Shown piece by piece: positions 8,202 through 15,126 of a stretch of 29,267 nt of DNA. Within the stretch, counting starts at the first letter, position 1; each line of letters begins with the position of its first letter. Source of the DNA: Parcubacteria group bacterium GW2011_GWA2_45_30 (GTDB taxonomy: Bacteria > Patescibacteriota > Minisyncoccia > Sungbacterales > HO2-52-23); NCBI GenBank assembly GCA_001001625.1, contig LCKU01000003.1:1-29267 (forward strand). Direction: 5' to 3'. The position numbers and the translations under genes are program-made. Under the pieces are notes generated by a model. That model was not told where the DNA came from, made no database searches, and was given only the letters and a program-made list of their open reading frames with translations.

Positions 8202-8726
8202 TTATTGGTTTCTAACCGTCACGGCATGCCTCAACGACTCTTTTATTTTTTCTTTATCGCGCTCGATCCAGGACGCGATCATTACTCCCAAACTTTTTTC
8301 CACAAAACGCCCGCGAAATATAATGCGGGCTCCGGCGCGGATGGAAAGATCCCGCCCGAAATCCAAAATTATATCCGGCCCTATTTCGCGCTTCACCCAT
8401 GAACTTATATGATCAATCGTCTCGCCCGTCGGTTCAAACCCAAGCTCTAACCGGAGCGCCCGAAGACCCTCAATCGCTTTATGCAATGACGATATGAATG
8501 CTCTTAAACCCTCCGGATCTTTTCTGTCTAAAAATTTGTCCGCTTCTTCCTCAAGCAAAAGATAAATCCTTTGCGGCAAGCGGCGGCGCAGTTTCTCGCG
8601 CACCGCCAAAGGATCGCGATGATACAAGCCCTCTGCCAAAATGTCCGCGCCCTCGCTAAACGCGCCCGCATCCTCTTGCGTCCGGATCTGCTTCAAAATT
8701 TCACTTATGTCCCGTGATGTTTGCAT
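8202..8726 (-). CDS. atpH: F-type ATP synthase delta (OSCP-like) subunit, divergent
   Basis: The product is 174 aa, the usual length for delta. The C-terminal part, DIILDFGRDLSIRAGARIIFRGRFVEKSLGVMI, resembles the family's end (two short strands around a G-G-x-x-I-x-x-G turn, then D-x-S-x-x-x-x-L). The first two thirds are helical, as in the six-helix N-terminal domain that caps the hexamer. Position between atpF and atpA is canonical and supports the call more than sequence does. Gap to atpF is 15 bp. No Shine-Dalgarno sequence seen. Confidence 0.78.
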   Translation of the reverse strand: MQTSRDISEILKQIRTQEDAGAFSEGADILAEGLYHRDPLAVREKLRRRLPQRIYLLLEEEADKFLDRKDPEGLRAFISSLHKAIEGLRALRLELGFEPTGETIDHISSWVKREIGPDIILDFGRDLSIRAGARIIFRGRFVEKSLGVMIASWIERDKEKIKESLRHAVTVRNQ

Positions 8727-8741
8727 AATAATTCGCTTCGC

Positions 8742-9467
8742 TTATTCGAAGAATCCTTCGCGCTTAGCTTCTTCCAACGCCTTTATCACCAATTCCCGGT
8801 GTCCTTCAAGATCAATGGTTTTACCAAGAACATTGGTGGAAACCAAATAGATAATTCGGAAAATTGAGCGCTCGACCCGTTTTATCAAGTCCTGTTTATA
8901 CGACTCCACCTCCGTGACCACGCTGGATTGCAAACGTTCAAATTGGAACTTGGCAATGCCCTCAAATTGCGCCACCTCGTCCTGCATGAATTTTTCAAAT
9001 CGCTCCGTGCTTTCCCGCGCGCGATCGGTCAGATGTTGATAAAGGGCATCCATATTTTTCAAATAGGTTTTGCGCGCCTCATCGGTAGAGGCCTGATATG
9101 ATTTTGAGAACCCTTCCGAAAGCTTCAGGAGCCGTTCGGTTTCGCCGCGCGAGAATTCGCGAACGACTTTTTCAAATTCTTTTTGAAATCCCTCGCGCGA
9201 AACCGCGGATTCTTTCAAAATGTTTGCGGACGCCTGATGCGCTTTACCGATAATGGCAAGTGATTCCTCGCGGGCCTGGTTAAGAATTGCTTCAGCCGCG
9301 CGTTCTGCCCGTTCCAAACGCAGTCGGGCTTGTTCCCGCGACTGAAAAATCCGCTTAAAAAATTGAGTTCCCCAAAGAATCAGGACCGACAATAGTCCGA
9401 TATTCAGCAAAATTACTGAAATGAAAAGATAGGGAGAGACGATGAAAGATGGAGTTTCGAAAAACAT
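8742..9467 (-). CDS. atpF: F-type ATP synthase b subunit (peripheral stalk)
   Basis: From the ATG at 9467 the product is about 241 aa, longer than the usual 156-170. One N-terminal membrane segment (YLFISVILLNIGLLSVLILWGTQFF) is followed by a long charged coiled coil (SREQARLRLERAERAAEAILNQAREE onward), the classic b architecture, and a C-terminal part rich in EVESYKQDLIKRVERSIF that should reach delta. Alternative in-frame starts are GTG at 9512 and ATG at 9497; these add a hydrophilic lead (SEIVMVENRHDERI). The extra length could mean a longer stalk or a second helical region. It is directly downstream of structured repeat A. Confidence 0.85.
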   Translation of the reverse strand: MFFETPSFIVSPYLFISVILLNIGLLSVLILWGTQFFKRIFQSREQARLRLERAERAAEAILNQAREESLAIIGKAHQASANILKESAVSREGFQKEFEKVVREFSRGETERLLKLSEGFSKSYQASTDEARKTYLKNMDALYQHLTDRARESTERFEKFMQDEVAQFEGIAKFQFERLQSSVVTEVESYKQDLIKRVERSIFRIIYLVSTNVLGKTIDLEGHRELVIKALEEAKREGFFE

Positions 9468-9525
9468 AATTCGCTCATCATGGCGATTTTCAACCATTAC
9501 AATTTCAGACACGACTAGTCGCTCA

Positions 9526-9650
9526 TAAATGCTTTTGAAAATCTTCGCGAAATCCCACCGAGATTTCGCTCATCACGGGTCGGCCTCGCTCTCGCGCGAT
9601 CGCGCGCGAACCATGGCCGCTCGGCCTCCCAGTGTTTTCAAAAGTATTTA
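9526..9650 (+). other. Structured repeat family 1, copy A (possible ncRNA or palindromic element)
   Basis: Closing stem: TAAATGCTTTTGAAAA (9526-9541) with GTTTTCAAAAGTATTTA (9634-9650). Inside, in order: a hairpin GCGAAATC/GATTTCGC with loop CCACCGA, the word GGGT, a long stem beginning GGCC that carries an inner CG-rich hairpin, ACCATG, the return strand, and CTCCCA. The same plan appears at 17326-17440 and 26961-27106 with different stem sequences. It lies upstream of atpF but reads in the opposite direction. A plus-strand terminator-like hairpin follows at 9723. Confidence 0.6.
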
Positions 9651-9722
9651 CTTCGCTCTAAAGTTCATTGAAATTGCAACGGTCTCAACCGCACATATAC
9701 TCACTCTTTTATTTTCTGAATG

Positions 9723-9746
9723 AAGCCGCTCTGCGGCTTATTTTTA
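9723..9746 (+). terminator. Rho-independent-type hairpin (plus strand)
   Basis: AAGCCGC, loop TCT, GCGGCTT, then ATTTTTA. The T-rich tail is on the plus strand, while both neighbouring genes are on the minus strand. It would therefore end a plus-strand transcript such as one from structured repeat A. Confidence 0.5.
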
Positions 9747-9779
9747 ATCTTTGTTAATGGAAAATTTAGGCCAAGCCCT

Positions 9780-11162
9780 TTAAAACACTATAATTACATA
9801 CGCTATAATCGCTCCGATCGCGATTATGCCAAGCGTCAGAAAAAGATTTAAGAATACGCTAAATTCTATCAGGCGCGCGGCCAATGGATTCCGGCCCACG
9901 GCCTCCACTCCGCTACGCGCCACTTTCCCAAAATAAGTAAACCCGATAACAACTGATCCGGCCGCGATGATAAAGGCCAACAAATAACGGAGCGTGCGCT
10001 GGGGAGAGGTCGTAAAAAACGTAAGTGGACTTGAAATCCGCACGTCAACCAACATCGGAATCTTCCCTATTTTTTCCTGATCCGCTTCGTTGAAGTCCGC
10101 GAGCGCCACCCCCAGCACATGCCCGAATCCAATGGCTTTAGCTCCGATACCGGGAATAATGGAGGTTGTGATTAAATCGCCGCCGCGTATCGGGCCGTTC
10201 AAGGTAGAAACACGCACCAATGATTTACCGGAAGAAATAACAGGAGTAAATCCCTCGGAACCGCCATTCACCACAATGGCCGACCTTTGGCTTACCACGC
10301 CCACCACGCCCGGATCATAACCCTCCTTGCTCAAACGATAGCCGCTGTCATAGAAACTTATTATATCGCCATCCTCCGCATCAGGTGCGGCAATTGATAC
10401 CGGTGCCGCAACGCCGGCTGAAATTTCATTGCCCGACAACGGAGACGCAACGGGAAACGCCGGAGAAGCCGGAGCGGTTTGCGAAAATAACTGCCGCACG
10501 CTTCCCTCAATCGCCGCGAGCGATTTTTCAAACGATCTGGCATATACTCCGGCATTGGGCAAAATAAACCGCGTCTGCATCCGATAAAATCTATACTCCT
10601 GCGACAAAATCATAAAATAGGTGCCCAGAACAAAAAATACCGCCAGTGCCGCAAAACCGGAAACAAAAATACGCAGGAGTGAACCCCAGACTGTCTGAAA
10701 ACTCGGTTTTGTTTGGGACAGTCTAAACCATCCAAAAATACGCAATAACGCCCCACCACCCCGCCGGAATTCGCGGCTGATTGTCGGATGCGCCGAACGC
10801 GAATCAACGCGTGACTCCGAAACCACTAACACCTCATCTTCGCTAGCCACCTGTCCCCTGATCTCCGTTTCCTTTAAAAAACCTTTATTTTGCGGCGCGG
10901 AAACGTATCGGGTCGTATCCGATATGGTATTGGATTGAGTAATGGGGGAATGACCATTTTTTTTCGCAAATTCCTGGCGAAGCGCTTGCGACTGTGTCTC
11001 AATGTAATCCAGTACTACCTTACGGGTGGTGTACCAATTTCTGCCGATTTTTTGAGCCGGCAATTTTCCTTTACGCGCAAGCAAACTTAAATACTCCTGG
11101 GAGTAAGGAGTGCCTTCGGCCGCCTCGGCAAGCGTTATATAATTTTTTTCAGGTTTATCCAT
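9780..11162 (-). CDS. Fusion: HTH domain, TM segment, surface-protein-type domain, c-subunit-like membrane hairpin
   Basis: 460 aa. Residues 8-56 (ITLAEAAEGTPYSQEYLSLL.., KIGRNWYTTR) form an excisionase/MerR-like helix-turn-helix of a type common in CPR. Residues 165-187 are a membrane segment. Residues 262-378 (GYDPGVVGVVS, VRVSTLNGPIRGGDLITTS, IPGIGAKA, HVLGVALADF) match a domain that usually precedes the end of CPR and phage tail-like surface proteins (peptidase G2-like). Residues 392-460 are two membrane helices joined by a polar loop, KVARSGVEAVGRNPLAA, closely resembling the ATP synthase c subunit (EGIARNPEAA). The ion-binding carboxylate of c, 20 residues after the loop Arg, would be at Leu444, so ion transport looks unlikely. 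It is first in the atp cluster, where atpB and atpE are usually found. Domain calls are by eye; function unknown, possibly regulation or anchoring. Confidence 0.75.
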   Translation of the reverse strand: MDKPEKNYITLAEAAEGTPYSQEYLSLLARKGKLPAQKIGRNWYTTRKVVLDYIETQSQALRQEFAKKNGHSPITQSNTISDTTRYVSAPQNKGFLKETEIRGQVASEDEVLVVSESRVDSRSAHPTISREFRRGGGALLRIFGWFRLSQTKPSFQTVWGSLLRIFVSGFAALAVFFVLGTYFMILSQEYRFYRMQTRFILPNAGVYARSFEKSLAAIEGSVRQLFSQTAPASPAFPVASPLSGNEISAGVAAPVSIAAPDAEDGDIISFYDSGYRLSKEGYDPGVVGVVSQRSAIVVNGGSEGFTPVISSGKSLVRVSTLNGPIRGGDLITTSIIPGIGAKAIGFGHVLGVALADFNEADQEKIGKIPMLVDVRISSPLTFFTTSPQRTLRYLLAFIIAAGSVVIGFTYFGKVARSGVEAVGRNPLAARLIEFSVFLNLFLTLGIIAIGAIIAYVIIVF

Positions 11163-11256
11163 GAAAGGGATAGTAAATTATTTTCCGGACAATGCCACGC
11201 CAAGTGTGGCGAAGCCGACCTGCCTACCGGCAGGCAAGAAAACTTTTTTATTCGTT

Positions 11257-11285
11257 AGAATATATTTTTGATTATGCATTGTCAC
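11257..11285 (-). promoter_or_regulatory. Possible promoter of the atp-cluster fusion gene
   Basis: On the minus strand GTGACA (11285-11280) is followed after 17 bp by TATTCT (11262-11257); an overlapping TATATT has 15-bp spacing. Matches to sigma-70 boxes are partial. About 100 bp upstream of the ATG. Confidence 0.3.
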
Positions 11286-11537
11286 ACTTAAACAAAAAAT
11301 TTTTAGTAATAATCCGCTGATCTCATAAAAATTTTATCCGATTTTTTTGATATTTATGCGGTATCGGATGCGTCCCATAGCATATCGGATGCTGGGGATA
11401 ACCTATTAGTAAGTTTAGCATGGAACAATGGATTTCTTCGGGAATCATTGTGGATAACTCGGCATTGACGATAGGTATACGTTGGAACAAAATATAACTA
11501 TAATAAATTACCCATTGATAATGATATATTACATTTG

Positions 11538-11580
11538 ATAAACATTAATAAATCGCATATACCAATTTATTAATGTTTAT
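11538..11580. promoter_or_regulatory. Perfect 16-bp inverted repeat, probable operator of the HTH gene
   Basis: ATAAACATTAATAAAT at 11538-11553 is the exact reverse complement of 11565-11580, with 11 bp between. It ends 12 bp before the ATG of the small HTH gene. The arms themselves are near-palindromic around ATTAAT. A dimeric autoregulator binding here is the simplest reading. Confidence 0.55.
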
Positions 11581-11592
11581 ATATGTCGCACT

Positions 11593-11817
11593 ATGGAGAA
11601 AAAATACCTAACAATACAGCAGGCGGCAGAATTATTAAGTGTCACCCCCTTGACACTCCGCAATTGGGACCGAAAAGGGACGCTCGCCGCATACCGGAAT
11701 CCGGTGAATAATTATCGGGTATATCGCTCGGATCAGATTGAACTTTTCTTGCGCAAAATTGAAAATTCAAAAAACCGCCGTAGCGGAAGAAAAATTGATA
11801 TATCAATGGCTGTTTAA
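11593..11817 (+). CDS. Small HTH DNA-binding protein (MerR/excisionase type)
   Basis: 74 aa. Residues 3-55 (YLTIQQAAELLSVTPLTLRNWDRKG, NNYRVYRSDQIELFLRKI) form the winged helix-turn-helix seen in MerR N-terminal domains and excisionases. The basic tail (KNRRSGRKIDIS) could add DNA contacts. No effector or dimerisation domain follows, so it is not a full MerR regulator. The gene stands alone, behind the perfect inverted repeat at 11538-11580, which suggests autoregulation. It could also be a remnant excisionase, but no integrase is in the window. No Shine-Dalgarno sequence precedes the ATG. Confidence 0.8.
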   Translation: MEKKYLTIQQAAELLSVTPLTLRNWDRKGTLAAYRNPVNNYRVYRSDQIELFLRKIENSKNRRSGRKIDISMAV

Positions 11818-11860
11818 TTTAGACGCGGAACATTTCTAAACAAAAATTCCCTAGAATAAA

Positions 11861-11975
11861 CTACCCCGATGCAAGCATCGGGGTATCAGATGGTAATCCT
11901 TCGACTTCGCTCAGGATATTTTAGCTTCCGTTTGTATCCTCGTGGCAAGCCGCGAGGTATTGTAGCTAAAATAAA
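11861..11975 (+). repeat. Structured repeat family 3, copy G1
   Basis: Begins CTACCCCGATGC. Hairpin 1 is CCCCGATGC-AA-GCATCGGGG; hairpin 2 is ATCCT...AGGAT around the TCGACTTCGC word; hairpin 3 is enclosed by TTTTAGCT...AGCTAAAA and has the inner stem CCTCGTGGC-AA-GCCGCGAGG. Copy G2 at 15199-15313 is nearly identical, with a paired change in the inner stem. It lies just upstream of the rnpB promoter. Confidence 0.8.
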
Positions 11976-11992
11976 TTGAGGGAATTTTTAAT

Positions 11993-12021
11993 TTGACTTT
12001 TTTATTTTTTGAGCATATACT
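11993..12021 (+). promoter_or_regulatory. Sigma-70-type promoter of rnpB
   Basis: TTGACT at 11993-11998 and TATACT at 12016-12021 are separated by exactly 17 bp. Transcription would begin around 12028, a few bases before the first paired base of the RNase P RNA. Confidence 0.85.
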
Positions 12022-12031
12022 TGATATCGTA

Positions 12032-12418
12032 CCTTGATGTATTGGGTGATCGCTCCTAATAATACAAAACATTACTTGGGGGAGGAAAGTCCGAACACCT
12101 CAGACAGTCTGAATGGATAACGGCTAACAGCCGCCATGACCGGGAAAGTGTCACAGAAACAATACCGCCGATCGTCATCAAAAAGACCCTAAAGGTTTTT
12201 AGGATGAAGGAGGCAAGGGTGAAAAGAGTGAGGTAAAAGCTCACAGCGCGTACCGGCAACGATACGCGGTGAAAAACTCCTATCCGGTGCAAGGTAATCC
12301 GCGATTGCGGAAAATCCGCTTGAGCCAAACGAGTAATCTTTGGCCCAGATAAATGATCATCTCCGCAAAAATATAAAAATTTTTGCGGAACAGAATTCGG
12401 CTTATAGATGCATCAAGG
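12032..12418 (+). ncRNA. rnpB: RNase P RNA (class A-like)
   Basis: This RNA is the catalytic part of RNase P, which removes the 5' leader of tRNA precursors. Diagnostic conserved blocks are present in the correct order: GGGGGAGGAAAGTCCG (12077 region), CACAGAAACAATACCGCC, GGCAAGGGTGAAAAG followed by a GAGGTAAAAGCTCACAGCG helix, GCTTGAGCC, CCCAGATAAATGATCA, and GAACAGAATTCGGCTTAT near the 3' end. Helix P1 can be formed by CCTTGATGTAT (12032) and ATGCATCAAGG (12408-12418), which sets both ends within a few bases. A strong promoter precedes it and an intrinsic terminator follows 3 bp later. The P15 region (TCCGCGATTGCGGA) is short. Confidence 0.95.
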
Positions 12419-12420
12419 AT

Positions 12421-12453
12421 AGCAAAAAATCGCCTAGGCGATTTTTTGTTGCT
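12421..12453 (+). terminator. Intrinsic terminator after rnpB
   Basis: AGCAAAAAATCGCC, loop TA, then GGCGATTTTTTGTTGCT. The stem is nearly symmetric with an A-tract on one side and a T-tract on the other, so it could serve rnpB on the plus strand and the convergent RNase H gene on the minus strand. Confidence 0.85.
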
Positions 12454-12892
12454 AAAATAATTTTTTCTGTTCTTTATCCAGCGCTTCATTCACCATGCGA
12501 TCCGCTTCCCTATTTTTTTCCCGCGGCACATGAAAAAACCGCACTTCGGCAAAATCCATTTTCAAATTCCATACTTTAATAAAAAATGGGAACAGCCGCT
12601 CCTCTTCAATCTTGTACTCCCCCTTTAACTGGCGGGCTACAAGTTCACTGTCCAGGCGAACTTCAACCGCAAATTTAGCGGTCTTCTTTCCGCCAAAAAT
12701 TAGTTTTAATTTCTGCAACGCCAAAATAACGGCCCTATATTCGGCTTCGTTGTTAGTCGCATTCCCGATGGCTTCGCCGTAACTTTTAATAGCGTGACTG
12801 TTTGAGTCCTTAATAACAACCCCGATAGCCGCCGGACCGGGATTTCCTCTTGCTCCGCCATCCGTATACACTATAATTTTGTCCATATTCAT
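12452..12892 (-). CDS. rnhA: Ribonuclease HI family protein
   Basis: 146 aa, normal for the family. RNase HI cuts RNA in RNA-DNA hybrids. The four acidic catalytic residues are visible: D11 in YTDGGARGNPGPAA, E49 in NNEAEYRAVILAL, D81 in VRLDSELVARQL, and D131 in HVPREKNREADRMVNEALD. The compact form without the basic protrusion is like the B. subtilis YpdQ/archaeal-type RNase H group. Starts at 12892 (MNMDK) or 12886 (MDK) are equally good. Its 3' end touches the rnpB terminator; upstream is a heptamer-repeat gap and then the nuclease gene. Confidence 0.92.
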   Translation of the reverse strand: MNMDKIIVYTDGGARGNPGPAAIGVVIKDSNSHAIKSYGEAIGNATNNEAEYRAVILALQKLKLIFGGKKTAKFAVEVRLDSELVARQLKGEYKIEEERLFPFFIKVWNLKMDFAEVRFFHVPREKNREADRMVNEALDKEQKKLF

Positions 12893-12900
12893 TCGCGCTC

Positions 12901-12955
12901 AAGGATAAAAGCAAAAGGATAAAGGATAAAATTTTAGCTTTTAGCTTTTAGCTTA
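12901..12955. repeat. Heptamer tracts AAGGATA and TTTTAGC
   Basis: Degenerate AAGGATA units at 12901-12930 are followed by three perfect TTTTAGC units at 12932-12952. The array fills the gap between the nuclease gene and rnhA and its edge contains the nuclease stop codon. Confidence 0.8.
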
Positions 12956-13777
12956 CTGGAGATAGCCAACCCGCCTTAACCAGTATCCGTTTTCCCACTC
13001 CCAAAGAATTTTAGCCGCGACAAACGCCTTGGTATCATTATAGAAATAAGGAAACTCCCGAATCTCAACCTCGCCCCGCAGCTCTCCCCACTCATGCGCG
13101 CTTTCGGCGCAAAGCACGAAATTCGAATTTCGAAATTCGAAATTATTTCGAATTTTGGATTTCGAATTTCGGATTTTGATTCTTCCTCCTTTTTCACGGA
13201 GCATCGCGCCGCATCGCCCGCATAGCTTGTTTTGGTCTATTCTTAAAATCCAGCGCGTCTGGACGTCCTGCGGAAGCGATAATGTTTTTTTAATCTCAAA
13301 CTCCTGCAGAGCCGATATGTAGGCCGCGGTCTGCAAATTGTATTCCGGCCAAAATCCGGTTGAGGTTTTTATATCCAACACCCCGAATTTTCCGTCAACC
13401 ATGGCCAGCGCGTCCACGGTTCCGGCATAATGGTGCCGTCCGGACCAAATAAGGCGCTCCACAAATTCGGGATGCAGTTCTATTTTTCTCGCGGCATTAA
13501 ACTCCTGAAAAGCGTTCACGGCCGGAAGCACTTCTTCGGGAATAGGATCCTGGCTTCCGGTAAAAAGGCCCTGAATAGCCCGATGAAGTTTGGTCCCCTC
13601 TTCCGCGGACTTATTTTTAATGTCTTCGGCTGATGAATAATCCCCGACTTCTTTAAAAAAAATATCCAGGCCGGGTTTGGCCTTTATATCAAGGATCTTG
13701 GTCACCCGCGGCATCCAGACGCCATTTACTTCATAACCGCATTCCTTTTTAAAATGATTGGTATCTGTGTAACGCAT
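12953..13777 (-). CDS. PD-(D/E)XK superfamily nuclease
   Basis: 274 aa. The nuclease core is visible: EEGTKLHRAIQG near residue 60, E104/E107 in HPEFVERL, GTVDAL with D122, VLDIKTS with D135 and K137, and the following motif NLQTAAYISAL. This arrangement is typical of the RecB/Cas4-like branch often annotated as PD-(D/E)XK domain proteins. No CRISPR or cas gene is near, so a general repair or phage-type nuclease is more likely. Cysteines C186, C189 and C223 with H228 may form a small zinc site. Residues 199-221 (KIRNSKSKIRNNFEFRNSNF) are translated heptamer repeat DNA inserted within that site. No frameshift results. Exact role unknown. Confidence 0.8.
   Translation of the reverse strand: MRYTDTNHFKKECGYEVNGVWMPRVTKILDIKAKPGLDIFFKEVGDYSSAEDIKNKSAEEGTKLHRAIQGLFTGSQDPIPEEVLPAVNAFQEFNAARKIELHPEFVERLIWSGRHHYAGTVDALAMVDGKFGVLDIKTSTGFWPEYNLQTAAYISALQEFEIKKTLSLPQDVQTRWILRIDQNKLCGRCGAMLREKGGRIKIRNSKSKIRNNFEFRNSNFVLCAESAHEWGELRGEVEIREFPYFYNDTKAFVAAKILWEWENGYWLRRVGYLQ
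13117..13181. repeat. TTCGAA-type heptamer repeat inside the nuclease gene
   Basis: Words such as TTCGAAT, TTCGAAA, TTTTGGA and TTTCGGA follow one another with mainly 7-bp spacing. The tract resembles 3290-3391 and 22868-22991 but here is read in frame. Confidence 0.8.
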
Positions 13778-13781
13778 AATG

Positions 13782-13988
13782 TGATGCCAATCTACAAATT
13801 TTATGCTAATCTACCAATTGCGAATTATGCGAATATTGGCAATTCGCCAGACTCGCCCCGCCCCTACTTTGCTTCACAGATATTTACGTATCAAACCTGG
13901 TTCGGATATAAACCCTCTTTTGGCTTATAACCTCTTTCAAGTAAAGTAAGGGCGGAGTAAACATTAAATTCGCATAGGATTGGCATCA
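13782..13988. repeat. Repeat R copy 2, interrupted by element H1
   Basis: Same 11-bp inverted ends as copy 1 (TGATGCCAATC at 13782, GATTGGCATCA ending 13988). The left part matches copy 1 up to GCAATTCGCCAGA, and the right part resumes with CATTAAATTCGCA; between them lies element H1. The right end supplies the TGA stop of pgk. Confidence 0.8.
13855..13957. mobile_element. Palindromic element H copy 1, inserted in repeat R
   Basis: About 103 bp. Left arm CCCCGCCCCTACTTTGCTTC, right arm CAAGTAAAGTAAGGGCGG, with a shared interior (CAGATATTTACGTATCAAAC, later CTTATAACCTCTTTC). A sister copy is at 28189-28292. No coding capacity; MITE-like. Confidence 0.7.
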
Positions 13989-15119
13989 TTGCCTTAGTGC
14001 TTCCACTCCCGGCAATTTCTTTCCGGCCAGAAATTCAAGCATTGCGCCTCCGCCGGTAGAAACATGTGAAAATCCCTTTAAAACGCCATAATGTGCAATA
14101 AGCGTTACCGTATCCCCTCCCCCCACTACGCTAAACGCCCGGCTTTTGGTAATTGCGCGCGCAACAGCCACAGTTCCTTTGGCAAATTCTTTGCGCTCGG
14201 CAAATCCAAGCGGACCGTTCCAGACAATAGTTTTAGCGCGATGAATAAGCGTGCAGAAATTTTTAACCGTAGCCGGACCAATATCATAGTTGACTTCGTC
14301 CCGGCGAATATCACCTATTTGGACAATCCGCGGGCGCGACCCAGCGCTTAGCGCAACACAAAGATCAGCCGGAAGATGCAAGCGCGGATTTGAAATAATT
14401 CTACGAATGGAGTTACTTTTTTTTGAGATACCGCGTTTATTGATAAATGGAATAACTGGATTCACCAAGGCGCCGCCAACCAAAACATCATACCCTGTCT
14501 TTAAAAATCGTTCAATCAACGGCAGTTTGGTTTCAAGTTTCGCTCCTCCCAACACCGCCACCGCCGGATATCGCGGAGCGCGGAACAAATGGCTTAAAAC
14601 CTTAACCTCTTGGGCAAAGCGCAGTCCGGCAGCTGAAGGCAGCAGACGAGCAATCCTATCCACAGAAGCATGCGAGCGGTGGGCATTGGCAAATGCATCA
14701 TCCAGGTATATATCGCTCCAGCGCGCGAGACGGCGCGCAAATTGTAAACTATTTTTTTCTTCCCCGTTAAAAAATCTTAGATTTTCAAAAAAAAGAATAT
14801 CCAGCGAGCGATCTTGCTCCGGATCAAACGCCCGGGGATCATCAATAAAAATAATTCTTCGCTTCAGCGTCCGGGAAAGATGCGCCGCCACGGGTTTTAA
14901 TGACATATGCGGCACTCGTTTTCCCCGCGGCCTTCCCAAATGCCCCATAAAACGGATACGCCCCCCGCATTTATCAATGTATTGGATAGTCGGCAAGATG
15001 GCCCGCAAACGAAAATCATCCTTAATTTTTCCATCTTTAACCGCGACATCAAAATCGCCCCGCACCAGAACCCGCGTGCCGCGAGAAATCCGCATGTTTG
15101 ACAATGTTTTTAACCGCAT
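13986..15119 (-). CDS. pgk: Phosphoglycerate kinase
   Basis: 377 aa, slightly shorter than the usual 390-400. Pgk transfers the phosphate of 1,3-bisphosphoglycerate to ADP in glycolysis. Marks: VLVRGDFDVAVKDGKIKDDFRLRA (family RVDFNVP; here the Asn is Asp and the Pro is missing), FMGHLGRPRG, LFFENLRFF, AHRSHASVD, VLGGAKLETKLPLI, the hinge-side motif TIVWNGPLGFAE, and the nucleotide site VVGGGDTV with STGGGAMLEFLAGKKLPGVEAL. All substrate-binding loops are recognisable, so activity is expected. The stop codon TGA lies in the end of repeat R copy 2. Together with tpiA it gives two lower-glycolysis enzymes in the window, in separate transcription units. Confidence 0.95.
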   Translation of the reverse strand: MRLKTLSNMRISRGTRVLVRGDFDVAVKDGKIKDDFRLRAILPTIQYIDKCGGRIRFMGHLGRPRGKRVPHMSLKPVAAHLSRTLKRRIIFIDDPRAFDPEQDRSLDILFFENLRFFNGEEKNSLQFARRLARWSDIYLDDAFANAHRSHASVDRIARLLPSAAGLRFAQEVKVLSHLFRAPRYPAVAVLGGAKLETKLPLIERFLKTGYDVLVGGALVNPVIPFINKRGISKKSNSIRRIISNPRLHLPADLCVALSAGSRPRIVQIGDIRRDEVNYDIGPATVKNFCTLIHRAKTIVWNGPLGFAERKEFAKGTVAVARAITKSRAFSVVGGGDTVTLIAHYGVLKGFSHVSTGGGAMLEFLAGKKLPGVEALRQ

Positions 15120-15126
15120 TGCTTTA

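Larger units (their letters stand above)
11163..11592. other. Divergent intergenic region, 430 bp
   Basis: No gene seen. It contains two small hairpins near the fusion gene (GCCAC...GTGGC at 11194-11210 and CTGCCTACCGGCAG at 11220-11233, the latter a common CPR repeat word), then an AT-rich stretch that should hold promoters for both flanking genes, and the inverted repeat at 11538-11580. Confidence 0.6.

Noticed and set aside
9780..11162. A working c subunit (atpE) at the C-terminus of the fusion protein
   Set aside because: The loop fits but the required TM2 carboxylate position is Leu444 and no other acidic residue lies within the helix, so proton or sodium transport is not supported.
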